A stretch of DNA of 64,000 bases from Ignelater luminosus (Eukaryota > Arthropoda > Insecta > Coleoptera > Elateridae), in assembly GCA_011009095.1 (NCBI GenBank), contig VTPC01000493.1:1-64000 (forward strand), in the 5' to 3' direction. Below are positions 12,223-28,140 of this stretch, one piece after another; the stretch's first letter is position 1; each line of letters begins with the position of its first letter. The position numbers and the translations under genes were made by a program. The notes below the pieces were generated by a model that did no database searches, was not told the origin of the DNA, and was given only the letters and a program-made list of their open reading frames with translations.

Positions 12223-12693
12223 AAATACAGCGCTCAAGGTTTTTCTACAAATTTGGATTCTTGTAGACCGTTTTGACACAAATATCTAGAAATCTGCAAA
12301 ATTGGCACTTAGACCCTTTTGAAATTAAGGTCTTCAATTTAAAAGAACGTATCAACAATAAATCGTCAATTTTATTATTGGCGATTTTAATTGCAAGTGC
12401 AGAGAAAATTATTGAAAGGAAGATATGATATAGAAAAGCAACTTTGTAATACTATAAAACACCTCTACAGGTTCAGTGCTCTGAGCATCAACGTGAATAA
12501 AATATACACATGTGCGAGTGATTATGAGCCTATCTGAAATTCTCTTTCAGTCGAACAAATTGAAATGCTTGCAGCAGTGTAAGTAACTAACGTTTTTAAT
12601 TCTTTAATTGAAACTTTTCTTAAGGTAGCAAATAGCGGTTCGACCTTAAAGAGAGTTCACGCTATACAAAGTAACAAAACACTAAAATAAATC

Positions 12694-12695
<2 letters not shown>

Positions 12696-12725
<30 letters not shown>
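12696..12725 (+). repeat. Homopolymer of 30 A
   Basis: An uninterrupted run of 30 A on the plus strand. It could be the poly(A) tail of a retroposed sequence on the plus strand or simple slippage. Nothing immediately left of it resembles a gene copy. Confidence 0.9.
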
Positions 12726-12730
<5 letters not shown>

Positions 12731-15700
12731 ACACAATACACAGTCACAACACACAACCAAAAACCAGAAAACTTTAGATGTTATAAAAGCGAGTAACTTA
12801 TAAAATAAATAAATAAACACACATAGAACAATATATTACTTTATTTAATTCCAAACCATAATTTGGTACAAAATAAAAGACTTCAAAAATAATGTCGTAA
12901 ACTTTATTTAATAGAGTAAAAAATAAAATTTTTCAAATTTTAAACTAACGACATTAATTTTGAAAAAAAAATAAAAACAATTCATAAACCAACATCACTA
13001 TATCAAGATCTTTATTGAGCACCCACAAAAAATACATTCTAATGTTAAAAATACTAATACTGTCATTAACAATATACCATCATTAATTTTGAACATACCA
13101 GCATAGCAAGGATAGTTACTCTTAGTGAAATTATTATAATGCAACGATTTTATTCATTAATAAAGCTAAAATCGTTAGAAAAGATTAGTGAAGTGGTATT
13201 AGAACTTTTGTTAATCAATAGCCAAGTTGCGTAGTAACCGTTTTTCTCCATGCCAGAACATGAAAACAAGCAAGAAAACCCAAAACCAAAACAATAATAT
13301 TGACATCTTCTCAGCTACATCTTGCTAAACTGTTAAACATACACTAGGCCATGTTTTTATTTCTGAGACAGAAAAGTATATGATGAAAAACACAATCAAA
13401 AAAACAAATCTATAAAGAGAGTATCTAGAAATAATATAAACAAACAATCTATATGAAAATAAAACAACAGAGCACAAACAACACAAACGGCAGTAAATCA
13501 ACCGTGTTTGGATTTAATAAAAAACCGCGGCGGATTTAGTGTCATTTTTTGTTCACAAAAACTAAAATAAAAAAGCCAACTACAAAGCGAAATACAAGCC
13601 CAAGAATTACTCTAAATGCGATTAAATATATATCTCGTACAATTCAAATCTAATAAATAAGAGTCAAGATTGGTTCTAATATAAAATTGGTTTTTAAGAG
13701 AAAAAGTTCTAATCTAAAATCTAATTCATGTCATTTCTACTTAAAGTTGAGCTTCTTCATAGTTATCAATAACAATCGATAGGTTTAATAGATATACAGG
13801 CTAATATTTCAGATGGTACACTCTTTAGTTTTTTGTTTGAAAAGTGATGTATTTAAGGACAATTTAATTGTTGTATCTTATTAGCAAATTGCTCTGTTTG
13901 TGGCGTTTCCGGTTTAGTCAAAAAAATGACTTAACTTTCATTAAATTCCAAACAGAGAAATTAAACTCAACTATATATTATGTATATCTTAATTCTCATA
14001 TCATTTCAAATAAAAACATATTTTAAAGAGTGTACTATCACAAAGAAAACCACCCTGTATAATAAAGGTAGGAGATTCTTGAGCGGATTCAAGCCATTAT
14101 GACTTGTATTTAGTTAACTTACACATACAGTTACAGGATACTTTACGTATTCTCCCTTGTATGTAATCCTATGCAGGGGCATATCACAACAAAACGAAAA
14201 AAAAGTTCGGATTTGAGGTTTTTCCCAAAAGTAACAAATAATCCTCAACAATGCCGTTTTCGCTTTCTTTTAAGCACGAAAAAGTAAAGCATGGCAAAGC
14301 TTTGAGCATAAAAGTTATGTTGCTTAGTCACCAATATAACAATTTCTGAGTAAAATGTTATATTGATACCGTGACCTGCCCCTACAAAATGTAATAAAAC
14401 TCGTCACTTTCCACATCATTATGAATATTATATATTTTGTCTTCGTTGGTAATATTAATGTAACAAAATCATTGTATCGATTAAATAAATATTAACATCC
14501 TTCCTGTCTTATCAACAGTCTACAATCTTTTATAAATATTTTATCAAATCGAAGTACATCTTTTTTTTAGAGAAATACTAGTTAACGGTTGTTAGTTAGG
14601 TTTTAAAATCATTAAAGCAATTATTATTAATATTATTAAATATACAGGATGCTCAATATCATGCAATCCTTTCCTTGACATTCTTAAAGCTGTATTTAAT
14701 TTCTCACATTTATGTGGAATTTTATCTTCAATTGTTTATAAAATCTACAGAATCCATCATCTATAATATACAAGATTATTTTGTCCGGGTCTTCGTTTTT
14801 ATATTTCCTGATATTTTCATGGACTGCAATTGCTTGTCCTAAAACGATATCTGCTAAAGACTAGCCTTCTCTAAAATAGAATGTTCAACTGAGCCAAATC
14901 TTGATTGATACTAACATTTCCAATCACTCCCCAAGTACTCCATATTACCAATCCACAGCAATTTATATTTATTCAACCGATGATACAATGAGAAACGAAC
15001 AAATACCTGAAAACTTCCAAGTTCTATAGTCTTACCATTTGAAACACTCTCTCAGCAATTATTGTCCATGAAGCTTCAACCAAAAACCAAGATCTAAGCG
15101 GTTGTTTCCTTTTTTGAATTTCTTTCCAGGTAAATAAAAGAGTAACTTTTTATTAAACCTGAATAAAAGGCAGTAGAGAAACCAGATAGTTCTCCAGATC
15201 GAATCCATCAGATTATTAATCTTGGAGAGATCATAATAATGTCGATTATTGTAATTTATGGAATATGTCCCACAAAATGGAGCAAGAGAGTAAAAATGTA
15301 CAAATTAAAGCTTTTATTCCTTTGTTTTGCTTTCTTAATGACTGTAAATATAGGCTTTTAATGTTTCTTATTGCTTCAATTGAAAAGACATTTTATTTTC
15401 TGTGTAGACAACAAAATCTAAGCAGATTTTCTGAAGACAATGATTATTCAATTATTTTTGTCTATTTTAAAAACAATTGAAAGTACTAATTCTTACGTTT
15501 TAATAAGTCGTAATACAAAAATCTAAAAATCAACTTTTCCATTTTCTCAAATGAAGTAATGCAATTATTAATTGTAAACTTACATAATAGGAGCACCCTG
15601 TATATAAAATAACAAAATAAAGCAAATAATCACGTAGTGACTTTTTAAATAAATACGTAACAGAATTTCGTATGAAAAAATCTCACTGGGAAAACAATTG

Positions 15701-16187
15701 AAATATCCCAAACAAAAATTTCTAGCTTTTCTAGGATATCTATTTAATTCAACGACATTTTTCTTTTAAAAACTTCCTTTAATTAATCGTAACATAACGT
15801 TTTATCAAATTAATTCTAAAATATCAGCAACTTCGTAAAAGTATAGAATTTGAATTTCCCGCGTTAAAGCAAAGTACTCAGTATGTCCATCTGTCTTAAA
15901 ATTTATAGCACAACAAAAAGTTTTCTACGTAGCAATTTTGCAATTAAAGGTTTTCCAGTGTCGTAAAAACATAATGAACATAAAGTATCCTTAGTTTATC
16001 ACTCTATCTCTAAATTAATACTCAGAAAATGTTAAAATTAAAAAAAAATGACAAACTGGCCGTTTATATCAATCTACTAGCATAAAGTTGGTCTTTCATT
16101 AGTAGATAACGGCGAATCAGAAACGAAACGATTTATTTATTCTAGTAGATATAAATTGCAGACTTCAATTATACAAATATAAAGTGC
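12726..16187. other. A-rich presumed osa intron, no gene seen
   Basis: Strongly A-rich on the plus strand (T-rich on the osa strand) with no coding exon found. CACCCTGTAT at 14051-14060 and CACCCTGTATA at 15594-15604 look like ends of short mobile-element copies, and a TATACAGGATG variant lies at 14641. The 71-codon plus frame at 15265-15480 has no recognisable domain. The strand bias resembles untranslated RNA transcribed leftward, but I cannot link it to a coding exon. Confidence 0.4.
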
Positions 16188-16480
16188 TTGTAAACAAAAA
16201 GCACGTGGCCTTGTCTCCGCCCATATATCGCGATTGGCCGACAAAATTATAATAACGTTGATAAATATGAATATTTGTAATTATAATGTTCGTGGATTTC
16301 TACAAGCTCGTAAAAAACGCTTGTCCCACGTGCGAAATCGGTTGTAAACAAGATGGATAGTAAGAGAAATGAAAAGGTGTTCTCTACGATTTCTTTCGAC
16401 TATATTCGTTTATCATTACAACAACACAAAAGACTAAAATTAATAAAGAAAACTAGAACGAATAAAAGCAAACACGTGGT
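16188..16480. promoter_or_regulatory. Cluster of three CACGTG E-boxes in osa intron 1
   Basis: Perfect CACGTG palindromes occur at 16202-16207, 16327-16332 and 16473-16478, all within 280 bp and just inside the first intron from the osa donor site. An ATTGGCC (CCAAT-like) lies near 16233. bHLH factors (Myc/Max, Clock/Cycle, USF types) bind CACGTG as established knowledge. That this is an enhancer or promoter is inference. Confidence 0.35.
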
Positions 16481-16604
16481 CATAAGATATTAAATCTATC
16501 AACTACTGCGATTACAGACAACACAAAAAAGCTTTGACAACACAACGCTCCTTGGCTCAATTATATATCTAGGTGCGCGGTTGTCGTATTTAAAAAGAAC
16601 TTAC

Positions 16605-17261
16605 CGTTGATTGATTGCGGTAAACAGAACCACCAGGTGCAGGACCAGGAGCCGTGGCGGCACTATAAGGTGCAAGGGTCTTCTGAGGGGGCCAACCCTG
16701 TCCGTAGGGCTGTTCGGGATGCCCGTAACTGTTCTGATACCGGTGCATGGGGTTAGAACTTTGAAGAAGTTGATTCAGCGTGGGAGTCGGTCCCGTAGGT
16801 TGTGAAATTGTTTGGCCCGAAACGAACCGCTGCTGTTGAGGAAACGCAGTCGGCGGTTGTTTGGGGCCCCCAAAACCTTGGCGCGGAGCAAACCCGTGCA
16901 AACTCCCGTCACCGCTGTTGTGCATGTCTCTACTACCAAACGGGAAACCGTAACCGTGTCCGTCGCCAACCGGTGGTCCTTCAGATGGTGCCGCCGGCGC
17001 GGGCGGGTAAAGGTTGGCCTCGCTGCCGGTGGGCCCCATCTCGGGCTCGCTCAGGCCCTGTTCATTGCCACCGTCCTGTCGATATTGACTCATGGTGCCG
17101 GTAGCTTTAGCCTTTGTAACCACTACACTGCCACCTCCGCGAACACCACTCTTATCGGTCCCATTTTGCAACAACGAATTCCGCACGTTCAAATGCTGAT
17201 CCGGTTGCACTTTTTCACTATTCACGTCATTTTGTTGCTTTTCGGCCTGCGTTGCAGCCAT
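16605..17261 (-). CDS. osa: Trithorax-group protein osa (ARID1/BAF250), N-terminal exon
   Basis: First coding exon of the ARID-containing subunit that targets the Brahma (SWI/SNF, BAF-type) chromatin-remodelling complex in the nucleus. The exon gives 219 residues: ATG at 17261 and a donor GTAAGT at 16604-16599, with the exon ending on a full codon (phase 0). The protein is Gly/Pro/Gln/Ser-rich and disordered, as expected for this region. Its strongest identifier is GPTPTLNQLLQSSNP at residues 157-171, followed by an RYQNSY stretch; this is the conserved N-terminal motif of fly Osa and vertebrate ARID1. The ARID and C-terminal domains must lie on later exons outside the window, so the first intron exceeds 16.6 kb. 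GC content is far above the flanks. The coding strand is supported over the open antisense frames by the motif and donor. It lies downstream of katanin on the same strand. Confidence 0.85.
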
Positions 17262-17838
17262 GTTAAGAAAAACGGCTGCGATCTAGCACAGGCAATCGTT
17301 GCCAACACCCCGCCGTTATAGTCAGCAATCGATGCTTTTTTTTCATTTTGGGAGCTCAAATCGCACCCGAAGCGATTCAAACACATAATCAAGTAGTCAC
17401 TGTGGCACTATTTTAATCTGTAAACATTATAAAACCACAAAACTTTTCGCATAATCCAAAATGATGGACACATCTGACACACAACTTAATTCCGTAACTA
17501 CTCCAATAACACGAAAGGAGGTTATGGGTGAAGGTGTTGGATTACTACGCCGGCTGTTTTCTTACCAGATCGCACCTAAATTTTATTTTACTTATTAAAA
17601 TACTTTATAGGTACTTTTTACTATTTATACAGATGGATTTACAAATATTATTCACGAATATACGGCTTTTTTAAAAAATATTCGGTAATTATAGAGAGCG
17701 TGGTACTACTTTTCACTGTAGTTAAACACTCACGATGATGGCGCTACTGTATAAGTACACGACCACGGTAGTGCCACTTCTTGACTATGTGCATGTTTTG
17801 ATACGAAATTCAAATAAAAGGGAGGGAAATTATTTTTC
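17262..17838 (-). promoter_or_regulatory. Presumed osa promoter and 5'UTR region
   Basis: This is the roughly 580 bp between the osa start codon and the likely 3' end of katanin, read leftward. GC rises close to the start codon. No clear TATA box was identified, and the transcription start cannot be fixed from sequence. The tightness of the gap implies that osa control elements lie here or in its first intron. Confidence 0.4.
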
Positions 17839-19368
17839 CAATATTGTTTATTAATAATTTCATATACAAACTAGCTACATAATGATGCTATATTAAATTT
17901 AATTACATAAACAAAATAAAAACCAAATAGCAGCAATTAATAGTCCATATAAATTTTTAAAACTTATCAATATCAATAGGTAATTATTGTGTAAACAAGC
18001 AATATATTTTAAAATATCTACAATTATATCAAACAATACTATACGTATTATAAATACCGTCACTATTAAATTTAAGTATTTAAAATCATCATTATCATAA
18101 TTAATGTGAATAACTATACACAAAATTACAAAAAAAATCAAATTTGTTATTGAACTAGATAGATCAGACTGGATCACATAGTTTTATAACAGCTAATACC
18201 AATTTTCACAAAATATTTATAAATTATAATAGAACAATTTAATTTGAGCAAGAGAAGCCTATGCAAGGATTGCTTCTATATGTATTAAAATTATAATGTT
18301 AAAGTTTCCAGTGCTGTAATATCGATACCACAGTGCAATAGGCTAGCAATTCATGAAATACTAATTTTGAATTATACCCCATATTCAATTTGCCATTATT
18401 AGTTGTTATATAGAGTAATAATGAAATGTGTACTAAATCTTGATTTTGTTGATCGGTGATTGTGTACGAGTTTTCTATAAAACAGTGAATATGGATTTGT
18501 TACACTATTATACTGTGCTATTGATACATTATAAGAAGCAAATTATCTAGACTTATTGGAATTTCCAGTAGTTTATTCTTAAAGATAAAATTTATTACGT
18601 ATGTTGGTATACTATACGGAAGTGTAATACTTATGAGAAGTTTGATTTTTATTTATCTCATACAATTGCTTTCTTTAGTAATCATTGATGCCAAGATATA
18701 GTACCTACAAATGTGTTTTCTTTTAATATACTAAATGCCATCTTATTAAAATATATGTAGAATAAAAACATTTAAAAGCTTAAATGATTTTCAACAAAAT
18801 TTAAAACACAACCATTCAAAATAAAAGAAATTATATTAAAAAGTCAATTAATTTCCAAGTTAATAATATAAAAAACAAAAAATATAACAATAATCAGTAA
18901 GAATAGTTAATCAAAAGAAAATATAATATTTTAATTTCAATACAAAAGATACCCTAGAAAACTAGAAATTTTTAAAAGTTACCCTGCATGTAAACTATCG
19001 CAATCTAAAAAACCACTGCATGCAGCAAAAGTTTTCACTTAAAGGTATTTATTTCATCTTTCAGCAACTTATGAATAAATAATATAATTATGATAAAAAT
19101 GAAAGTCCTAAACTAGATTTCTGTTTTATAAATTAGTACTAATAATATAATCATTTTCAAGAAAATACAATAATTAATAAGTGTTGAGAAATTTACATGA
19201 TAAATTATCATTTGTGTTGTATACAATTTCTAAATTAATAGTTTATCTGTTCATTATACCATGCTTATAACAATTAACATAACAAATCATAAAAAATCAC
19301 CATTACAAATTGAATATTACTATAAATAAATTTGATTTAAATGGAAGACAAAGTTAAATTAACTCTTA
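17839..19368 (-). other. Probable katanin p60 3'UTR
   Basis: About 1.5 kb of T-rich sequence (on the gene's strand) after the katanin stop codon with no coding signal. A minus-strand AATAAA (plus TTTATT at 17847-17852) is a plausible poly(A) signal at its far end. Earlier cleavage sites are possible. The 92-codon minus frame inside it (17899-18177) is low-complexity and not called. Confidence 0.45.
17847..17852 (-). terminator. Candidate poly(A) signal of katanin p60
   Basis: AATAAA on the minus strand near the far end of the T-rich tract after the katanin stop codon. Confidence 0.35.
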
Positions 19369-22228
<2,860 letters not shown>

Positions 22229-22856
22229 AATAATTACCTGAAAGGTTATTTAAAACTTTTAATTCGTTTTGTAAATAAAACATCTATTTTAGTATTCACC
22301 AAGGAGGTAATAATATTTCACACATGTTGGTATACAAGTAAAAAACATTACTTAAACATAACGAAATATAAATTAAAGCACGTGCAATTGGAAGCTCTTT
22401 AAGCAAAAATTTGCTTACCTTGTTTTACAAATTAATAAAATTTAAAACTATATTCAATTCATATATACATAACAATCAAAATTACATTTTCTTCTACAAA
22501 ACGACTGACATTTAGCTTGGATATTAACTTATTTTTATAGAAAAATTACAAATCAACAGAGAATTTGAACTTGAAAAAGTTAGTTTATATTAAAATATCT
22601 CCTAAAATAAATATTAAATTAGTACTGTTAAAGACTGAATATTATTTGGAATTATAATTATCATAATAGACATTGAATTATGAAAATTCTAATTAATTAC
22701 ATTTTTATAAAAACTCTTAGCAGAGTTTGAAACCAAAGTGAAAGTGTTAGTTGGTAACTTAATCAACTAAGTTGTTGAGCGTGGTTGTCTGGATGTTGCT
22801 CTTAGCTAGGTTATTTTTGTTCAGGGACTTATAATCACTTTATATTAAGGAAAATA
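22229..22856. promoter_or_regulatory. Head-to-head promoter region of katanin p60 and jagunal
   Basis: Only 628 bp separate the katanin start codon (minus) from the jagunal start codon (plus). Within it, AACAAG|GTAAGC on the minus strand (donor at 22418) pairs with the acceptor at 22239-22238 and implies a short katanin 5'UTR intron, leaving roughly 430 bp for both promoters. No TATA box is obvious. Shared bidirectional control is inferred from geometry only. Confidence 0.5.
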
Positions 22857-23664
22857 ATGGCAACAAAAGGTCCCTCTTATACCCCCATAGGTACTGATGG
22901 TACAGACCATGCCTATAGACAACGAATTGCTGCACAATACCAAATCAGGTAATAGTAACCTAACCTTTACCTACAATATGCATGTGCCAAATGTAACTGC
23001 TTGAAATAAATGTTACTTTTAGAATAATTCTCAATTAAGCTGTCTGTTTCAGTGCTTTAAATAAATCAAGGTTAAAGTATTGTATATTTTTCCACTACTT
23101 ACTTTACTTTGCGATGTTAGCCAAACTCTCCTCTGACATCTTAGACAGATTAGATATTTTCATATTAGAAATCGAAGAACTTAGCATTCCACAAGTATGT
23201 GTATACACCTATAACATCTTGATATAATGTCACTGAAGGCAATTTTATTTTGCAGCCCTTGTTGTGGGAATACATATGGTGTATAAGTTTACTAGTGTCA
23301 TTTTTGGGATTAGCGTCAATTAGAAGGAATCGTATAAAATCTATGCAACAATATATTGTTGGCATCATAATCTTTGGTTACCTACCTCTTGTTTATGCTG
23401 TTATTTATTATTGTAAAGACGTATGGATATATCTAACCTCACAAGATGAATATGAACTTGATCATATTCATTGGTGGCAGGTAGGATCTAATAAATGAAT
23501 TTTTTCTATATTTCTCAAACTTATTTATGTTCTAGGGTTATCCTTATGGTTTGTTATGGTATGGTTTTGTATTATTAGCAGTACAAGTTCATTCCTTCTC
23601 CTTATATTTTGCTTGTAACTTGATAAATGCATGGAAGGCGAGAGGCACAAGGAAAATGGAATAA
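22857..23664 (+). CDS. jagn: Protein jagunal
   Basis: ER membrane protein needed for ER reorganisation and membrane traffic during oocyte growth in flies; the human orthologue is JAGN1. Four exons join in frame: 22857-22948, 23053-23194, 23256-23480 and 23536-23664, with GT-AG borders and introns of 104, 61 and 55 bp, giving 195 residues, close to the fly protein as I recall it. Visible are four hydrophobic spans: about residues 39-56 (YCIFFHYLLYFAMLAKL), 84-100, 111-130 and 159-178. The family-diagnostic FILEIEEL.IPQ sits just before the second span, and GTDG near the N-terminus also matches. The C-terminus is short, basic and probably cytosolic (ends ARGTRKME). The start is the first ATG, with AAAATAATGG context. 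It diverges from katanin p60. Confidence 0.93.
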
Positions 23665-26240
23665 ATCAGTAACTATTATATGCATAAAGCCAAAATCTAT
23701 CAATAGTATGCAACCACTATCAAGTTTCTAAGAAGATAAGAGTACAAAATAAAAATATATTGTTGAAATGAAGAAGCTACTTTGGAAATTCTTGTGACAT
23801 TTTTTAAAAGTTTGGGAAAGAAGTTATTGTTGCATTTAACAGATGTTGATATCCTTTGTTTTAATTCAGGGATGTGCAATTAAAGCTTGATGCAGGCCAG
23901 GTTGAAATATTTAAGATGTGTGACAAACCAAAAGAGAATGAGTATTGACAGCTTTTAATAATCGATAGAAACTATGCCTGTCTGTTCTAATTAGAGTTCT
24001 TTTTATGGAATTAAAAATTGTTTTTTATATATTGGGATTTGAAAAACTGTTGGCATTTTTACTAAATGGGATGGTTTTGTTTTAGAAGTATTTGAAAATA
24101 TCTATTTCTATGAAAATTGCAAAGGTAGCTATTTCAGTATCAAAATTACATCAAGAAATGATCTCGTGGACGATTTAATTAGCATTTGTTTGCATTTTGT
24201 GAAAATGCTAGCAGCAGCTCAAATCCCATTCTGTTGAGTTAGTGAAAGGCTTAATTTTATTGTAAATTGAAGTACAGTGTAAGCAGTAAAAAGTGAAGAT
24301 GGTTATTTGTATATTTATAAATTTTGTTGTATAGTTCTGAACCAATTTCTGTTTGATTTTAATTTACCACATTCATTTATAATGAATATGTTTATAAAAA
24401 TTTAAATCTTGATGTTGTAGAATGTTTTATTTATTTCCATTGTTAGAACACAATCATTTCTTTAAATATATTTCTTTTAAAATTTGTAAAATGATTCTGT
24501 TGAATTTTTTTCTTTAATGAATATATATTGCAGTTAAGTGTTGAATCTAGCAAGCAGTGTTAATTTATTGTGGAGAACTATCTAGAAGTGAAATTGAGTA
24601 TGTTATTTGTTTCATGGAAATAGTGGTAATTTGAAATTGAACAGGAAGAATAAACTTGATCATCCGGCAGTTCAAAGGGCAGCGTAAGAAAGTATTGTTT
24701 ATATAGATTTTGATCATTTCAATTTACTGCACATAATGTATGGCACTTACTTTTTTTCAAGAATTGTAATTTTGAAAACAATATATTCAGAGTGCTTGTA
24801 CAATTCAAGTACTATCTGACATCCCCAAATTAGGTTTTATGTAAAAATATTTTTTAAATCAGTTTATACTAGAAACAATTTTGAAACTTTTAAGGTAGTT
24901 TGTATACCTTTTTGTGCTTCCTATTTAATTGAAGAGAAAAAAAGAGATGCTTAAGTAGTTTGTTTCATAATATGTAGCATACACATGGAAAATTTGGCAT
25001 TTAACCAGTAATAAAATTAAATATTTTATATGATTCATTTAAAGGTATAAATAGTCTAAAACTGGTTGGATTGTAGATCCTTTTGTCATAGAGTTTTAAG
25101 TAACTTCTTTGTATAAATTATATTAAAAATTCCCAGTTGTGTAATAATTATGAAAATTTGAGAAAGTACGTATTTTTAGTTTAGGGTTAACATAAAAACA
25201 AACTTCATTTATACTCTTGTCTTTTAGATTTGATCATGGGTTAGGAAAAATATTTTTAATTTGGTTGTAATTTAGTCAATAGAATATAAAATCAAGGTAG
25301 TATTTGTTGATTAAAGCCTTTATAAATAGTTTTTTGTATTAGTTTTGATAGATTTTGAAAAAGAAAGTTATAGCTGTTAAAAGACAATTAAATTGAGCAA
25401 TGTTTTGTAAACTAAAATGTGGCTCAATTTATTATAAACATGACTGTTACTTTTTGTTAAATTTATTTATTTTCTCTTCTTTTGATTGATAAGCAAAATT
25501 CAATTGGGATTGTTCATTTATTATGACCATTAAAAATTTTGTTCATATTACTGCTTATGAATAGTTTCATTTACCCCAAAAACATTTTGTTGAGATTTGG
25601 ACCAATTAATACAAAAATTGCCCAAATGTTTGGAATATTTTCTTTTCTAATTTGTCATATCATTTATATTTCTGTATTTTTATTCATCCTGCAAAAAGCG
25701 CACAATTTAAATTAATTTTTAGTGGTGAAGTATGTGAGACTTATCATTATTGTGTTCACTAGTTTTGTAAATATTGCTTTTTGAAATTTGTTAAAGATCT
25801 GCTGTTGAGTATGAAGGATAAAGCATAAGTTAAATCTATAACTGTGCAATTATTATTTGTTATTATTGTTGTTATTACATACATATATTTTAAGAAAGTT
25901 AATATATTCCTTTGCTCAAGCAGACTAAATTAATATTTGTTATACTTTTTGATAACTGTGCTGTAAATAGAATTCACAAAAGCAATGTAGATTTCACAAT
26001 TAAAATTGGAAATAATCTTCGATCTTTATATAGTTTCCGATTTTAATTACAAGAATAATTCATCATTAATAATGCACATAAGTGTTTCATATTTGTAAAT
26101 ACAAATAATTGTTGTACATAAAATGTATCCTGTTAGGTACTATAAAAATCTTTCTATTCTTGATGTACAATTATATTGCTTAAAAACTTGTTGTACTGTG
26201 TGACTTTTGAAGGAATAAATACGAAATTTGCTTTATTATC
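23665..26240 (+). other. Probable long jagunal 3'UTR
   Basis: After the stop codon the plus strand is markedly T-rich for about 2.6 kb with no coding signal, then composition becomes neutral near 26.4 kb. Candidate poly(A) signals include AATAAA near 24650 and at 26214-26219. The last is followed by a TTTATTATCTTGTGTT-like U/GU-rich stretch, which suits cleavage there. Length is inferred from composition, not from RNA. Confidence 0.45.
26214..26219 (+). terminator. Candidate distal poly(A) signal of jagunal
   Basis: AATAAA at the end of the T-rich tract, followed within 40 bases by T/GT-rich sequence. Upstream AATAAA copies could give shorter transcripts. Confidence 0.4.
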
Positions 26241-28140
26241 TTGTGTTACTAATGTATAAACCTGTATTTTAATGTTATTCTTTAATTGAAGGTAAACCAC
26301 ACTTGATGAGATATTGATGTAACCTTTAATATTGTAAATAGAAGTATTACATAAAACATGCTTTCAGTTGAATAATATGTACTTCAGGGCATCGTTTGAA
26401 GACTGAAAAAATCTATTTCAAAAATAAAAATTTATAACTTTAAGATTATGGCATGTTAAATTTATTTAATTACTTTGCTAATGAGCTATTATGCAGAATA
26501 GTTTTAAATATACCCGAAAAAACTCGGCACGTGTATTTTTTTTTGACAAAAATTATGTCTGAACTTATATACCAGGACAGGTAGCTTCCTGTAAAAAAAT
26601 ACTGTACACTAAAAAGGTTTTTCCCAATGGTGCGAAAATACCTTTTTCCAGTGGTAATTGCTCTTAGATTCTCGCCTATGGTTCAAATATAAAAACAAAC
26701 CATACAGAGAATTTACATTATCACAATTACCTGAACTACTAATGAAAAAAAGTTGAAGATTCTAACATGAATCATTGAGTTTGAGAGGAATTCAAGAGTA
26801 ACTTTCTTCCCAAAATTCAAGGTACCTAGTTTTTAATACTGACAAAATTCATTCTGGTGACTTTTTTTTTTAAGGAAGTGTATTATCCATCCCTACAGGA
26901 CTATTGTTGATGAGAGTTCAAGCATAAAACTTTCTTAGGTAATAGATATATATTACAGTAACAAAAAAAAAACATATCAATATCACATGCTACTCTCAAG
27001 GTACTGAAAACAACAAAAGACCTTAAAATGGACTGTTGTCAGAAAACTTGATTTCACTTTCACTATTTCAAAAATGGCAGAATTCTTTGTTTTTCAACAG
27101 AGACAACTATGATAACCCATCTGCAAACCTATCAAATATGAAACTAACGTAAGTAAAATCAGATATAGTACGAACTAAAAAACATACAAAAAATTCAGGT
27201 GGGCACACAACTTTTTGGTGCAGTTAGTACATTGCAATATCTTGCTATTTTCTTGAAATACTGTAAAAACAAAAAATTTAAATTAAACTTTGACACCCTG
27301 TAGCTTGAAAATCATGTACTTTAGGAAAATAATTTATAGACGATAGTAGTTTTGCTAAGTATTTGTATTATCATGTATATTGAAATTTGAAATACATGCA
27401 TAAATTACAAAAATCAATTGTTTGACAGAAATTGATTTCTTAAAATGTTTTGCACACAATTATTAATTTTACACCTAAATAAAATTAAAAATGATATAAA
27501 TATTATCTAAAAATCTGTTTTTAGGTGTACTGTCATTTGCTCCTAGTATAGGTACCTAATATGCAAACATAATAATTGATGTCAGTGTCTGCGATGTGAT
27601 TTATAAATAACAATTGTTTTTGTTATTTACTTTTTCAAGATGTCCTACTTATACACGTGTAGAGTAATCAACTTATCAAAATCAATAAAACGATAACAGT
27701 TCAAAATGTATTTATAAAAATTTGATAATTATGTACTGCACGTAGACAACTTAATTCCAATTAAAAATCAAAATTTTAATTATTCTGCACCCCTCAATAG
27801 GTGTAATAAATCAATATCACTCTGTTTCTAAAATCGACTCTATCAAACTATTTATAACATGTTTCTGAACGGGAAGTCACCATTTATGAGTAAACAGTAA
27901 TAATTTGGGACTTTGTCATACTTTAATGAGAAAATAATGTGGCTTTTCAAATTTTCTTCATTACTGTTGGTAATATAAATATTTCATTATCATTTTTGGA
28001 AATTTTGAAGCAACCAAAGAATTTTATAAACAATACCTGCATGTTTTGCTATGTTCAAGATTTTTTTGTCCATTATACATTATTTACCTATAGTAAATTT
28101 AATCTGCAAACATGATGTATTAACAAAGTGAAAAGGAGTA
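26241..28140. other. AT-rich intergenic DNA, no gene seen
   Basis: No open frame of interest was found. CACCCTGTA at 27294-27302 suggests the end of a short mobile-element copy. Nothing else was recognised. Confidence 0.5.

Noticed and set aside
12351-12390. Small hairpin AATCGTCAA...TTGGCGATT
   Set aside because: Nine-base arms with one mismatch are expected by chance in AT-rich DNA of this length.
16802-17321. Open plus-strand frames (100 and 169 codons) opposite the osa exon
   Set aside because: They are antisense shadows of a GC-rich coding exon. The minus frame has the conserved osa motif, a start codon and a donor site.
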